Source: Flagellimonas okinawensis (lineage in GTDB: Bacteria; Bacteroidota; Bacteroidia; Flavobacteriales; Flavobacteriaceae). From it: 64,000 nt of DNA. Positions 1 through 7,683 of this stretch are shown here, one piece after another. Where the stretch lies: contig NZ_JARFVA010000002.1 of assembly GCF_029194005.1 (NCBI RefSeq), forward strand, positions 372,001 to 436,000, read 5' to 3'. Below the pieces are notes generated by a model. That model saw nothing but the letters and a program-made list of their open reading frames with translations. It searched no databases and was not told where the DNA came from. A program made the position numbers and the translations under genes. Positions within the stretch are counted from its first letter, which is position 1, and every line of letters begins with the position of its first letter.

Positions 1-276
1 GAAAAATTCGCTTCAGCTGCGGCGACGCAGTTCGGTTCCGGATGGGCCTGGTTGTGTGTTCACAAAGGTGGAAAAGTTGACATTTGTTCAACTCCGAACC
101 AAGATAACCCGATTATGCCGGGAGTTGGTTGTGGTGGATATCCAATTTTGGGCTTGGATGTATGGGAACATGCATACTATTTGAATTACCAAAACAAGCG
201 CCCGGATTACATTTCTGCATTCTTTAATGTGATCAATTGGGACAAAGTTTCCGAAAATTACGCTGCTAGTAAATAA
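1..276 (+). CDS. Superoxide dismutase (Fe/Mn family), C-terminal part
   Basis: The gene enters from the left edge in frame 1, and only its last 91 residues are present. They hold the family C-terminal signature [15 protein letters not shown], whose Asp and His are two of the four metal ligands, followed by the usual [16 protein letters not shown] segment. The enzyme disproportionates superoxide to oxygen and hydrogen peroxide, normally in the cytoplasm. The residues visible do not show whether the metal is iron or manganese. A strong hairpin with a T-run follows 24 bases after the stop, so this is the end of its transcript. Confidence 0.93.
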   Translation, partial: EKFASAAATQFGSGWAWLCVHKGGKVDICSTPNQDNPIMPGVGCGGYPILGLDVWEHAYYLNYQNKRPDYISAFFNVINWDKVSENYAASK

Positions 277-300
277 AAACTAGTTGGCCAAAACATATGA

Positions 301-335
301 AAGCCGTGCACACTGTGCACGGCTTTTTTGTTTTT
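301..335 (+). terminator. Terminator of the superoxide dismutase gene
   Basis: An 11-bp perfect stem (301-311 with 315-325) closes on a three-base loop and runs into a T-rich tract on the plus strand. It lies just after the superoxide dismutase stop codon. Confidence 0.9.
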
Positions 336-344
336 GTTTTTTCT

Positions 345-421
345 AAAATAGAAAAGGGCGAGGAAGCCCTCACCCTTTTCGTCCCAAATCTTACCATAAA
401 CTTAACCTACTTATGCTATGG
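345..421 (-). ncRNA. Putative small RNA, unit C of a three-copy array
   Basis: Read on the minus strand, the unit begins at the conserved CCATAGCATAAG (ending at 421) and continues through the 39-nt core at 383-421. Two bases later comes a hairpin (stem 351-358 with 373-380) followed by a T-rich tract, so it looks like a complete ~75-nt transcript. Upstream is a -7-like TATTTTAG (427-434), separated by 19 nt from TTTG (454-457), which is the standard Bacteroidota promoter spacing. The core differs from the other two copies at a single base (position 398). No function is recognised. Transcription and strand are inferred from architecture only. Confidence 0.6.
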
Positions 422-426
422 CGAGA

Positions 427-457
427 CTAAAATACTGGTATTGTGTAAAATAACAAA
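427..457 (-). promoter_or_regulatory. Promoter of small-RNA unit C
   Basis: On the minus strand TTTG (454-457) is followed after exactly 19 nt by TATTTTAG (427-434). This matches the Bacteroidota primary sigma factor pattern, with one mismatch in the -7 box. The predicted start is at or next to the conserved CCATAG. Confidence 0.5.
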
Positions 458-539
458 GGGTTTTAAAAAATATTTTGCGTTTTAAAAGAAAATGAAAACG
501 TGCAGTTCATCGATAAAATGGATAAAACCTTGGTAGTCA

Positions 540-614
540 AACATAAAGAAGCCGGAGCATGCTCCGGCTTCTTTCCCCAAATCTTACCATGAACTTAACC
601 TACTTATGCTATGG
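540..614 (-). ncRNA. Putative small RNA, unit B of a three-copy array
   Basis: The 39-nt core (576-614) is identical to that of unit A. It is followed on the minus strand by a hairpin that is a perfect 30-nt palindrome (545-574) and a short T-rich end. A consensus -7 box TACATTTG (620-627) lies 5 nt before the conserved CCATAGC start, with a possible TTG 22 nt further upstream (650-652). The stem sequence is unrelated to those of units A and C although position and shape match. No function is recognised. Confidence 0.6.
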
Positions 615-619
615 TTCTC

Positions 620-627
620 CAAATGTA
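620..627 (-). promoter_or_regulatory. -7 box of small-RNA unit B
   Basis: TACATTTG on the minus strand is a full match to TAnnTTTG and is set 5 nt before the conserved core. A TTG at 650-652 gives a spacing of 22 nt. Confidence 0.5.
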
Positions 628-756
628 AGGCAAGCTGGTTTTTGAAAAACAAGTTTTCGGATGAAAGCCCCCAAAATTGGTTGAAGTGTTTAAATGGTCC
701 AATGAATTGATAAATGTCAAGAAATCCTTGCTCTGCGGTCTTTTCGAGAAAAGTGT

Positions 757-834
757 GGAAAATAAAAAAGGTGGAATAGCTTCCACCTTTTTTGCCCCAA
801 ATCTTACCATGAACTTAACCTACTTATGCTATGG
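757..834 (-). ncRNA. Putative small RNA, unit A of a three-copy array
   Basis: This is the copy nearest to purF. The 39-nt core occupies 796-834 and is followed on the minus strand by a 13-bp perfect stem with a TAGC-type loop (764-793) and a clear T-run. A -7-like TACTTTAG (841-848) lies 6 nt before the conserved start; I see no good -33 element. An alternative reading is a processed 3' untranslated region of purF, since no separate terminator with a T-run is seen between the purF stop and this hairpin. No function is recognised. Confidence 0.58.
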
Positions 835-939
835 CAGATACTAAAGTAGGATTGCGGGTTACTGTTTGTATAAAAACCCGCTGTTCTGCTAGTTTCATCG
901 ATAAAGTGCACATATTGCGCCCTTTTTCTATATGGTTGA

Positions 940-2838
940 TTAATAAGCTCTTTCGTTCTTGCCCTCAAAAAAGTTGACAAATGCCTTGTTCACCACTCTG
1001 TTGCCACCTGGTGTGGGATAGTTTCCGGTAAAATACCAGTCGCCCAAATTTTTAGGGCAAGCACTGTGCAGCCCTTCAATGGATTGGTAAATAATTTCAA
1101 CTTCCGCTTTTATTCCTTCCGGGCTCAATATCTCACCTATCTTCTTGGAAATTTGTTTCGCGGAGAATGGAGCATAGAATTCCTTCACATAGTTAACGGC
1201 ATCCCTGTTGGCTGGATCTGTTTGAGTCCGGCACTTTTCATAGATTTCCTTGATCAAATGGGTGGTCCCGTGATCTTCATGAAGTGCTAGGGCGGCCTTG
1301 AACGCAACAAAGTCCTCAAGTTTGGCCATATCGATACCGTAACAATCGGGGTATCGTATTTGCGGTGCAGAGGAAACCACCACTATCTTTTTAGGTGATA
1401 ATCGGTCCAAGATCTTAAGGATACTTCGTTTCAAGGTGGTGCCGCGTACAATACTGTCATCAATGATTACCAAGTTATCGGTGGGTTTTACCGAACCGTA
1501 CGAAATATCATAAACGTGTGTTACTAAATCATCACGGCTGCTATCCTGGGTAATAAAGGTTCTTAGTTTTGCATCCTTGATGGCCACTTTTTCTATCCTT
1601 GGGCGAATATTCAATATTTTATGAAGCTCTTCTGCCTTCATATTGGGTCCAAGGGCCAAAATTTGTTCCTCCTTTTTCTTGTTGAGGTAATTCTGGGCCT
1701 CTTTCACCATTCCAAAGAACGATGTTTCCGCAGTGTTTGGAATGTAAGAGAAAACAGTATTCTCCAAATCGTTGTCAATCGATTTTAATATTTCAGGGAA
1801 TACCAGTTTCCCCAATTTTTTTCGTTCCTGATAAATTTCCTTGTCACTGCCTCGAGAGAAATAAATACGCTCAAAAGAACAGGCTTTGCGTTCTGTAGGC
1901 TCCAGTATTTTTTTCAAGGCCATGGAACCGCTCTTTTTAATGATTACGGCATGTCCAGGGTCCAACTCGTGAACATCATCAAAATTCACATTGAAAACTG
2001 TTTGGATCACGGGTCGTTCGGATGCTACAACCACCACTTCATCATCCTGGTAATAGTATGCGGGTCGAATTCCTGCAGGGTCTCGCATTACAAAGGCATC
2101 TCCGTGTCCGATAAGTCCGCTCATGGCATAGCCGCCATCCCAGTTTTTGGAGGCTTTTCTCAAAATCTTGGCGACGTTCAAACGTTCGGCGATCAAAGCG
2201 GAGGCTTCCCTTTTGGTATACCCTTCTTTTTTGATCTGTTTGTAGAGCTTGGCAACGGCATCATCCAAAAAGTGACCGATTTTTTCCATCACCGTTACTG
2301 TGTCCGCTTTTTCTTTGGGGTGCTGTCCCAGTTCTACCAAGTTGCTGAAGAGTTCATCAACATTGGTCATGTTAAAGTTACCGGCAACAATCAGGTTACG
2401 GTGCATCCAGTTGTTCTGTCTTAAAAATGGGTGAACGCTCTCGATACTGTTTTTTCCAAATGTTCCGTAGCGAACGTGTCCCATCAAAAGTTCTCCGATA
2501 TAAGGGATGTTCTTTTTTTGCCAGTCCACATCGTCCTCGTGTTCCGGATGTTCGGTTAAGGCCGTATTGATGCGGTTGTTGATCTGGGCAAAAATATCTT
2601 GGATGGGCTGCTGTTGGGCAGACCGTACACGGCTCATGTAACGCTCACCGGGCTGCATATCCATTTTAATACTGGCAAAACCAGCACCATCCTGTCCACG
2701 ATTATGCTGTTTCTCCATCATCAGGTACATCTTGTTTACACCGTAAAAAGCGGTACCGTACTTTTCTTTGTAGTACTCCAGGGGTTTAAGCAAACGGATC
2801 AACGATATTCCGCATTCGTGCTTAATGGGATCACTCAT
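940..2838 (-). CDS. purF: Amidophosphoribosyltransferase
   Basis: The enzyme makes phosphoribosylamine from PRPP and glutamine, the first committed step of purine synthesis. The N-terminal class-II glutamine amidotransferase domain uses Cys9 (IKHECGISL), so an 8-residue propeptide is probably cut off to expose the nucleophile. The phosphoribosyltransferase domain carries the PRPP loop VIIDDSIVRGTT at about residues 456-467. At 632 residues it is much longer than the ~500-residue enterobacterial enzyme; the long form is usual for Bacteroidota. It is the second gene of a leftward transcript, 43 bases after a PfkB kinase gene. purN lies further upstream in the same direction. Confidence 0.95.
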   Translation of the reverse strand: MSDPIKHECGISLIRLLKPLEYYKEKYGTAFYGVNKMYLMMEKQHNRGQDGAGFASIKMDMQPGERYMSRVRSAQQQPIQDIFAQINNRINTALTEHPEHEDDVDWQKKNIPYIGELLMGHVRYGTFGKNSIESVHPFLRQNNWMHRNLIVAGNFNMTNVDELFSNLVELGQHPKEKADTVTVMEKIGHFLDDAVAKLYKQIKKEGYTKREASALIAERLNVAKILRKASKNWDGGYAMSGLIGHGDAFVMRDPAGIRPAYYYQDDEVVVVASERPVIQTVFNVNFDDVHELDPGHAVIIKKSGSMALKKILEPTERKACSFERIYFSRGSDKEIYQERKKLGKLVFPEILKSIDNDLENTVFSYIPNTAETSFFGMVKEAQNYLNKKKEEQILALGPNMKAEELHKILNIRPRIEKVAIKDAKLRTFITQDSSRDDLVTHVYDISYGSVKPTDNLVIIDDSIVRGTTLKRSILKILDRLSPKKIVVVSSAPQIRYPDCYGIDMAKLEDFVAFKAALALHEDHGTTHLIKEIYEKCRTQTDPANRDAVNYVKEFYAPFSAKQISKKIGEILSPEGIKAEVEIIYQSIEGLHSACPKNLGDWYFTGNYPTPGGNRVVNKAFVNFFEGKNERAY

Positions 2839-2849
2839 AACAAACCAAA

Positions 2850-2878
2850 TAAAAAAGCCCCGAAAATCTCAGGGCAAA
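2850..2878 (-). terminator. Weak hairpin with T-run between the PfkB kinase and purF
   Basis: On the minus strand a 4-bp GCCC/GGGC stem with a long loop is followed by a run of T in the 43-base gap just before purF. It could act as a weak or partial terminator that lowers purF expression relative to the kinase. Confidence 0.4.
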
Positions 2879-2881
2879 CAT

Positions 2882-3808
2882 TTATGTTAATTCAATATTG
2901 AACTGCGTCAATTCTTTAAACTGTACCAAGCGGGACTCGACCTCGCTCTTTTTTAAATCCACCATCCGCTCGGTTCCGAAACGTTCCACACAGAACGAAG
3001 CTAAATTAGATCCGTGTATAATGGCGTTTTTCATGCTTTCAAAAGAAATGTTACCGGTTTCCGTTAAATATCCTGCAAAGCCTCCGGCAAAGGTATCCCC
3101 TGCACCGGTAGGGTCAAAAACTTCCTCCAACGGAAGGGCCGGGGCAAAGAATATATTGTCCTTATGGAACAAAAGGGCACCGTGCTCCCCTTTTTTGATC
3201 ACGACATATTTAGGTCCCATTTCCTGAATTTTGGCCGCAGCCTTTACCAGTGAATATTCGCTGGTCATTTGCCTGGCCTCTTCATCGTTAATGGTAATGA
3301 CATCGATTTTGGAAATCACCGCCATCAATTCATCCCACGTATTGTCCATCCAAAAATTCATGGTATCCAAAACTATAAGTTTTGGTCGTTTTTCCATCTG
3401 ATTAATTACACTCAGTTGAATATTGGGGTGGAGGTTGCCGAGCATAACAATATCGGCATTTGTATAATCGTTGGGTACAACAGGATTGAAATCGGCCAAG
3501 GTATTCAGTTCGGTGGCCAATGTATCCCTGGAATTGAGATCGTTATGGTACTTTCCTTCCCAAAAGAAGGTTTTTCCTCCTACAACGACTTCGACACCGG
3601 AAAGATCAATATCCTTGTTTTGTAGAATATCCATATAAGATTGTGGAAAATCATCTCCCACTACGGATACAATTGCAGAGTCTATTTTAAATTGTGAAGC
3701 TGCCAAACCAATAAAGGTGCCGGCGCCCCCCAATATTTTTCCAGTTTTCCCGAACGGTGTTTCAATGGCATCGAAAGCCATGGTTCCCACGATCAGTAAT
3801 TTGCCCAT
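2882..3808 (-). CDS. PfkB/ribokinase-family sugar or nucleoside kinase
   Basis: The 308-residue protein has the PfkB fold: an N-terminal GGAGTFIGLA glycine motif near residues 27-36 and the C-terminal anion-hole and catalytic motif DPTGAGDTFAGGF near residues 232-244. The Asp of GAGD would be the catalytic base for phosphate transfer from ATP. The substrate cannot be read from the sequence; position directly before purF suggests ribose or a nucleoside, but that is inference from context. It has a good promoter of its own (3825-3857) and heads the transcript that includes purF. Confidence 0.85.
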   Translation of the reverse strand: MGKLLIVGTMAFDAIETPFGKTGKILGGAGTFIGLAASQFKIDSAIVSVVGDDFPQSYMDILQNKDIDLSGVEVVVGGKTFFWEGKYHNDLNSRDTLATELNTLADFNPVVPNDYTNADIVMLGNLHPNIQLSVINQMEKRPKLIVLDTMNFWMDNTWDELMAVISKIDVITINDEEARQMTSEYSLVKAAAKIQEMGPKYVVIKKGEHGALLFHKDNIFFAPALPLEEVFDPTGAGDTFAGGFAGYLTETGNISFESMKNAIIHGSNLASFCVERFGTERMVDLKKSEVESRLVQFKELTQFNIELT

Positions 3809-3824
3809 TCCCTAATTTTTGCTG

Positions 3825-3857
3825 CAAATATACGGCATGGATGTTCCAATTATCAAA
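3825..3857 (-). promoter_or_regulatory. Promoter of the PfkB kinase-purF transcript
   Basis: TTTG (3854-3857) and TATATTTG (3825-3832) on the minus strand are separated by 21 nt, a full match to the Bacteroidota promoter pattern. Transcription would start about 10 nt upstream of the kinase start codon. Confidence 0.75.
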
Positions 3858-3884
3858 AAATGGGTGCTTTGTTCGTGAAACGGA

Positions 3885-4520
3885 TTATTTTCTCCCAAAA
3901 TCGGCAGGAATTTCACCCCAGGCTTTGGTCTCCCACTTTACAATAGGTGTGTTGAACCTATTCTTTTTTAGCCATTCCTCAGCTCGGGCTATAAGTTCAA
4001 AAAGTTGCGCATTTTTTGCGGTCTTGTTCAATTTGGTGCCACACTTTTTCTTCCGCACCCACCCAATGGCGATTCTGGAATCGGAATACAGGATACGGTC
4101 ACTCTTATGTTGTTTTAAAAAGGCCAATCCATGGACCAATGCCAGAAACTCGCCCACATTGCTGGTCCCCTGCTCAAAAGGGCCTTGATGGAAAAGTACT
4201 TTTTTACTCTTGGTATCCACTCCGCGGTATTCCATTTTTCCAGGGTTGCCGCTGGATGCTGCATCCACTGCAATGGAATTATAATTGGGGTCCCCGATTT
4301 TAAGTCGTTCTTCCGGAGTCAGCTCACTCTTGCCTTTTGATTTTCCCTTAAAATCCAAATAATTGCCATTGTAAGCTTTTTTCGCTTCCTCAAAAGTGGC
4401 GAAGGATTTGTATTGTGCCCCTTTTACACCATCAATTTGAGCTTTGCAATCTGCCCATGTCTCGAATATTCCTGGGTGTTTTCCCTTCCAAACCACATAA
4501 AACTTTTTTTTCTTGGCCAT
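3885..4520 (-). CDS. rnhA: Ribonuclease HI with N-terminal hybrid-binding domain
   Basis: It cleaves the RNA strand of RNA-DNA hybrids. Residues 1-52 form the viroplasmin-type hybrid-binding domain (FYVVWKGKHPGIFETW). The RNase H domain spans about residues 80-211, with the four acidic residues visible as Asp86, Glu124, Asp147 and Asp207. This two-domain arrangement is common in Bacteroidota and in eukaryotic RNase H1. The start codon overlaps the purN stop by one base (TAATG), so the two are probably translationally coupled. Confidence 0.9.
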   Translation of the reverse strand: MAKKKKFYVVWKGKHPGIFETWADCKAQIDGVKGAQYKSFATFEEAKKAYNGNYLDFKGKSKGKSELTPEERLKIGDPNYNSIAVDAASSGNPGKMEYRGVDTKSKKVLFHQGPFEQGTSNVGEFLALVHGLAFLKQHKSDRILYSDSRIAIGWVRKKKCGTKLNKTAKNAQLFELIARAEEWLKKNRFNTPIVKWETKAWGEIPADFGRK

Positions 4521-5083
4521 TAGGAGAGTAGTTTTTCTATCACTTTCGGAAAGTGTTCATATTCCAGTTGATGTACTTTCTCGGCAATGGAATTTGCGTC
4601 GTCCGAAGGAATAACTTTGGTTTTAGCTTGAAAAATGATGGCACCTTCATCATAATTTTCGTTTACATAATGTATGGTAATGCCCGTTTCGGTCTCGTTG
4701 TTTTCCTTAACAGCTTGGTGCACTCTTTCCCCATACATGCCCTTTCCACCATATTTTGGCAGTAAGGCAGGGTGAATGTTGATGATTTTATCGGGAAACG
4801 ATTGGATCAGGTTGGAAGGGATTTTCCATAAAAAGCCCGCGAGTACGATTAAATCTGTCTGTATTCCTTCAAGAAACTGAACCACGGTGTCGGAATCTTT
4901 AAAAGCAATTTTATTGAAATAAAAAGCGGGCACTCCCAAACGATCGCATCGTTCCAAAACTTTGGCGGAACTCTTATTGGTCAACACTGCTGCCACTTCC
5001 ACTTGTGGTTTCTCGCGAAAAAATGAAATAATATTTTCTGCATTCGAACCACTGCCCGATGCGAAGATTACAATTCGTTTCAT
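4520..5083 (-). CDS. purN: Phosphoribosylglycinamide formyltransferase
   Basis: It transfers a formyl group from 10-formyltetrahydrofolate to GAR, the third step of purine synthesis. The phosphate-binding GSGSNAENI lies at residues 10-18, and the catalytic triad is Asn102 and His104 in NIHPALLP and Asp145 in YDEGAI. Its 187 residues are typical. It is the first gene of a leftward pair with the RNase HI gene and is divergent from acpP. Together with purF it makes this end of the window purine-related. Confidence 0.95.
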   Translation of the reverse strand: MKRIVIFASGSGSNAENIISFFREKPQVEVAAVLTNKSSAKVLERCDRLGVPAFYFNKIAFKDSDTVVQFLEGIQTDLIVLAGFLWKIPSNLIQSFPDKIINIHPALLPKYGGKGMYGERVHQAVKENNETETGITIHYVNENYDEGAIIFQAKTKVIPSDDANSIAEKVHQLEYEHFPKVIEKLLS

Positions 5084-5204
5084 TCGTTAGGAATTGATGT
5101 GATTTTGGACTAAATTACGTCGGCTAAAGTAATGTACAGCATTTTAAGATGTTTTATTTAAAGCACATTTTATCGACAAATAGTGTATTTAATCCAAAGT
5201 TTTA

Positions 5205-5212
5205 TATTTTTG
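5205..5212 (+). promoter_or_regulatory. -7 box upstream of acpP
   Basis: TATTTTTG fits TAnnTTTG and would start transcription about 25 nt before acpP. No clear TTTG is found at the right distance upstream. Confidence 0.55.
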
Positions 5213-5245
5213 CCAACGATTTAAATTTTTAAAACCACAATAATT

Positions 5246-5479
5246 ATGTCAGACATTGCATCAAGAGTAAAGGCTATCATCGTTGATAAACTGGGTGTAG
5301 ATGAGAATGAAGTTGTAGCGGAAGCTAGCTTTACCAACGACTTAGGAGCGGATTCCTTGGACACTGTTGAACTTATCATGGAGTTTGAGAAAGAATTTGA
5401 TATCCAAATACCAGATGACCAAGCAGAGAATATTGCCACTGTTGGTCAGGCCATTAGCTACATCGAAGAAGCTAAGTAA
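5246..5479 (+). CDS. acpP: Acyl carrier protein
   Basis: This small acidic protein (77 residues) carries growing fatty acids as thioesters on phosphopantetheine. The attachment site is Ser37 in [10 protein letters not shown]. It is followed by fabF after a 101-base gap that contains a hairpin with a T-run, so part of the transcripts probably stop after acpP, giving more carrier protein than synthase. An A/T-rich leader without a Shine-Dalgarno sequence precedes the ATG. Confidence 0.97.
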   Translation: MSDIASRVKAIIVDKLGVDENEVVAEASFTNDLGADSLDTVELIMEFEKEFDIQIPDDQAENIATVGQAISYIEEAK

Positions 5480-5506
5480 TTAAATGATATATCGCTAAAG
5501 ATTTTA

Positions 5507-5547
5507 AATTATCCATGTGGTGGTTATCACATGGATAATTTTTTTTA
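5507..5547 (+). terminator. Terminator between acpP and fabF
   Basis: A 12-13-bp stem (5507-5519 with 5528-5540) is followed by a run of T. It probably ends or attenuates acpP transcripts before fabF. Confidence 0.85.
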
Positions 5548-5580
5548 TAATTTAGGTCTAAAGGGTAAAAAAATAGTTCA

Positions 5581-6831
5581 ATGCAGTTAAAGCGAGTTGT
5601 GGTTACCGGAATGGGAGCGTTGACCCCCATAGGTAACAATTTAGAAGCTTATTGGGAAGGACTAAGAACCGGTAAGAGCGGTTCTGCCCCCATAACTTAT
5701 TTCGATACCGAAAAATTCAAGACTAAGTTTGCTTGCGAGCTCAAAGGGTACGACCCATCCGATTATTTTGATCGGAAAGAAGCAAGAAAGCTGGACAGGT
5801 TTGCCCAGTACGCCCTGGTTTCTTCAGATGAAGCCATTGCGGACTCCGGGATTGACTTGGACGTTGTGGACAAGTTTAGGGTCGGTGTTGTATGGGGAGC
5901 AGGAATAGGTGGGCTGGAAACTTTCCAAAACGAGGTGATCAACTATGCCAATGGCGATGGTACTCCACGTTTTAATCCATTCTTTATTCCTAAAATGATA
6001 GCTGATATAGCACCAGGAAATATCTCCATTAAACATGGATTCATGGGGCCTAACTATACTACGGTCTCTGCCTGTGCCTCTTCCGCCAATGCCATGATCG
6101 ATGCACTCAATTATATTCGATTGGGACATTGTGATGTTATTGTAACCGGAGGAAGTGAAGCAGCAGTGACCATTGCAGGTATGGGAGGTTTCAATGCCAT
6201 GCATGCACTTTCAACCAGAAACGAAAGCCCAGAAACTGCTTCCAGGCCATTCGACGCCACACGCGACGGATTTGTCTTGGGAGAAGGGGGTGGAGCACTA
6301 ATTCTGGAGGAATACGAACATGCCAAAGCTAGGGGAGCAAAAATATACGCCGAAGTATTGGGCGGAGGTCTTTCCAGTGATGCTTACCATATGACTGCAC
6401 CACACCCAGAAGGAATAGGAGTGGTTAAAGTAATGGAAAACTGTTTGCAAAATGCCGGACTTAAGCCGGAAGATGTTGATGCAATCAATACGCACGGAAC
6501 CTCCACACCACTCGGTGATGTAGCTGAGCTCAAAGCTATTTCCAAAGTATTTGGAGACCATGCCAAGGACATCAACATCAACTCTACCAAGTCCATGACC
6601 GGTCACTTGTTGGGAGCTGCGGGAGCCATTGAAGCCATCGCATCCATTTTGGCCATGGAACATAATTTGGTTCCACCGACCATTAACCACAGCGTTGTGG
6701 ACGAACAGATTGATCCTTCACTGAACCTAACCCTTAACAAGGCGCAAGAACGCGATGTTAAGGTTGCCATGAGCAACACATTTGGTTTTGGAGGACATAA
6801 CGCGTGTGTATTATTCAAAAAATTAGGGTAG
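5581..6831 (+). CDS. fabF: Beta-ketoacyl-ACP synthase II
   Basis: It condenses malonyl-ACP with acyl-ACP in fatty acid elongation. The thiolase-fold catalytic triad is visible as Cys165 (VSACASSANA), His305 (NTHGTSTPLGD) and His342 (GHLLGAAGAIEA). At 416 residues it is full length. It lies behind acpP and 9 bases before rnc, an arrangement widely conserved in Bacteroidota. Confidence 0.97.
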   Translation: MQLKRVVVTGMGALTPIGNNLEAYWEGLRTGKSGSAPITYFDTEKFKTKFACELKGYDPSDYFDRKEARKLDRFAQYALVSSDEAIADSGIDLDVVDKFRVGVVWGAGIGGLETFQNEVINYANGDGTPRFNPFFIPKMIADIAPGNISIKHGFMGPNYTTVSACASSANAMIDALNYIRLGHCDVIVTGGSEAAVTIAGMGGFNAMHALSTRNESPETASRPFDATRDGFVLGEGGGALILEEYEHAKARGAKIYAEVLGGGLSSDAYHMTAPHPEGIGVVKVMENCLQNAGLKPEDVDAINTHGTSTPLGDVAELKAISKVFGDHAKDININSTKSMTGHLLGAAGAIEAIASILAMEHNLVPPTINHSVVDEQIDPSLNLTLNKAQERDVKVAMSNTFGFGGHNACVLFKKLG

Positions 6832-6840
6832 TTTTGTAGC

Positions 6841-7578
6841 ATGAAACTTACTTCCAAAATATTCAATTCCCATCCGAGCACGGATGGGGATTTTTTTTTG
6901 GGAATCAAAAAAATACTTGGTTTCAAGCCCAAAAACATCGAAATCTATAAAACGGCCTTCCTGCATCGTTCCATGAACAAAAAGGACGAAAAGGGAAACC
7001 CATTAAATTACGAAAGATTAGAATTTTTGGGAGACTCCATGTTGGGAACCATTATCTCCAAATACCTTTACAACGAAGTGCCCGAAGGCGATGAAGGTTA
7101 CCTAACAAAAATGCGTTCCAAAGTAGTGAGCCGCAAGCACCTGAACGAATTGGGCAAGGACCTTGGACTGTTGAAGTATGTGGAGAGCCGCATACCCAAG
7201 GCACATTTTGGTGAGAATATACACGGTAACGTTTTTGAAGCACTTGTTGGTGCCATTTATCTGGATAGGGGATATAATTATTGCGAAAAGTTTATCGATG
7301 ATCGCGTAATAGAACCCTATGTGGACATAGAGCAGTTGGAAGGCAAGGTGATTAGTTACAAGAGTCTTGTGATCGAATGGTGTCAAAAGGAAAAGAAGCC
7401 ATTCAACTATAACGTGTACGAGGATACCGGTAACGATGAGCTTAAACATTTCGCCGTAAAACTTACCATTGGGGACAGGATGTTGGCAAAAGCAAGGGCG
7501 ACCTCCAAGAAAAAAGCAGAGGAAAAGGCATCCAAAAGGGCCTATTTTGCATTGCAGAGCCGGATAGAAAATCAGTAA
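6841..7578 (+). CDS. rnc: Ribonuclease III
   Basis: It cuts double-stranded RNA, for example rRNA precursors. The signature NYERLEFLGDS is at residues 56-66, with the acidic metal ligands inside it and in VFEALVGAIYLD. A double-stranded RNA-binding domain fills about residues 173-243. The protein has an N-terminal extension of about 25 residues before the nuclease domain. It begins 9 bases after fabF and is probably cotranscribed with it. Confidence 0.96.
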   Translation: MKLTSKIFNSHPSTDGDFFLGIKKILGFKPKNIEIYKTAFLHRSMNKKDEKGNPLNYERLEFLGDSMLGTIISKYLYNEVPEGDEGYLTKMRSKVVSRKHLNELGKDLGLLKYVESRIPKAHFGENIHGNVFEALVGAIYLDRGYNYCEKFIDDRVIEPYVDIEQLEGKVISYKSLVIEWCQKEKKPFNYNVYEDTGNDELKHFAVKLTIGDRMLAKARATSKKKAEEKASKRAYFALQSRIENQ

Positions 7579-7683
7579 CTTTAAATAATGGTAAATTCAA
7601 ACGTTTTCGCTTGATTTATAAGTGTATTGTTTTGTATAAACTAGGCATTCAAAAGGATTAAGCCTATATTTACCGTTCGTGTT

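Larger units (their letters stand above)
345..850 (-). repeat. Array of three box-core-hairpin units
   Basis: Three copies of a 39-nt core (383-421, 576-614, 796-834; two identical, one with a single change) are spaced 193 and 220 nt apart. Each is followed 1-2 nt later on the minus strand by an inverted repeat, and the three stem sequences are unrelated. Each is preceded by TAnnTT(T/A)G at a 5-6 nt distance. Between units the sequence has diverged, except for a 12-mer TTTATCGATGAA shared at 506-517 and 894-905 (minus-strand reading). Confidence 0.85.

Noticed and set aside
589..670. Plus-strand mini-peptide beginning MNLTYLCYG in the 39-nt core
   Set aside because: The peptide occurs only because the core is conserved as DNA; one copy lacks the ATG, the reading frames after the core differ, and promoter and terminator features all point to the minus strand.
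604..810. 68-codon minus-strand frame across units A and B
   Set aside because: It runs through a terminator hairpin and the repeat core; no start context or domain supports it.
345..850. CRISPR-like array
   Set aside because: Only three units, spacers are 150 nt or longer and contain hairpins, and no cas gene is near.
1951..2424. 157-codon plus-strand frame inside purF
   Set aside because: Antisense shadow of a well-supported gene, with no domain.
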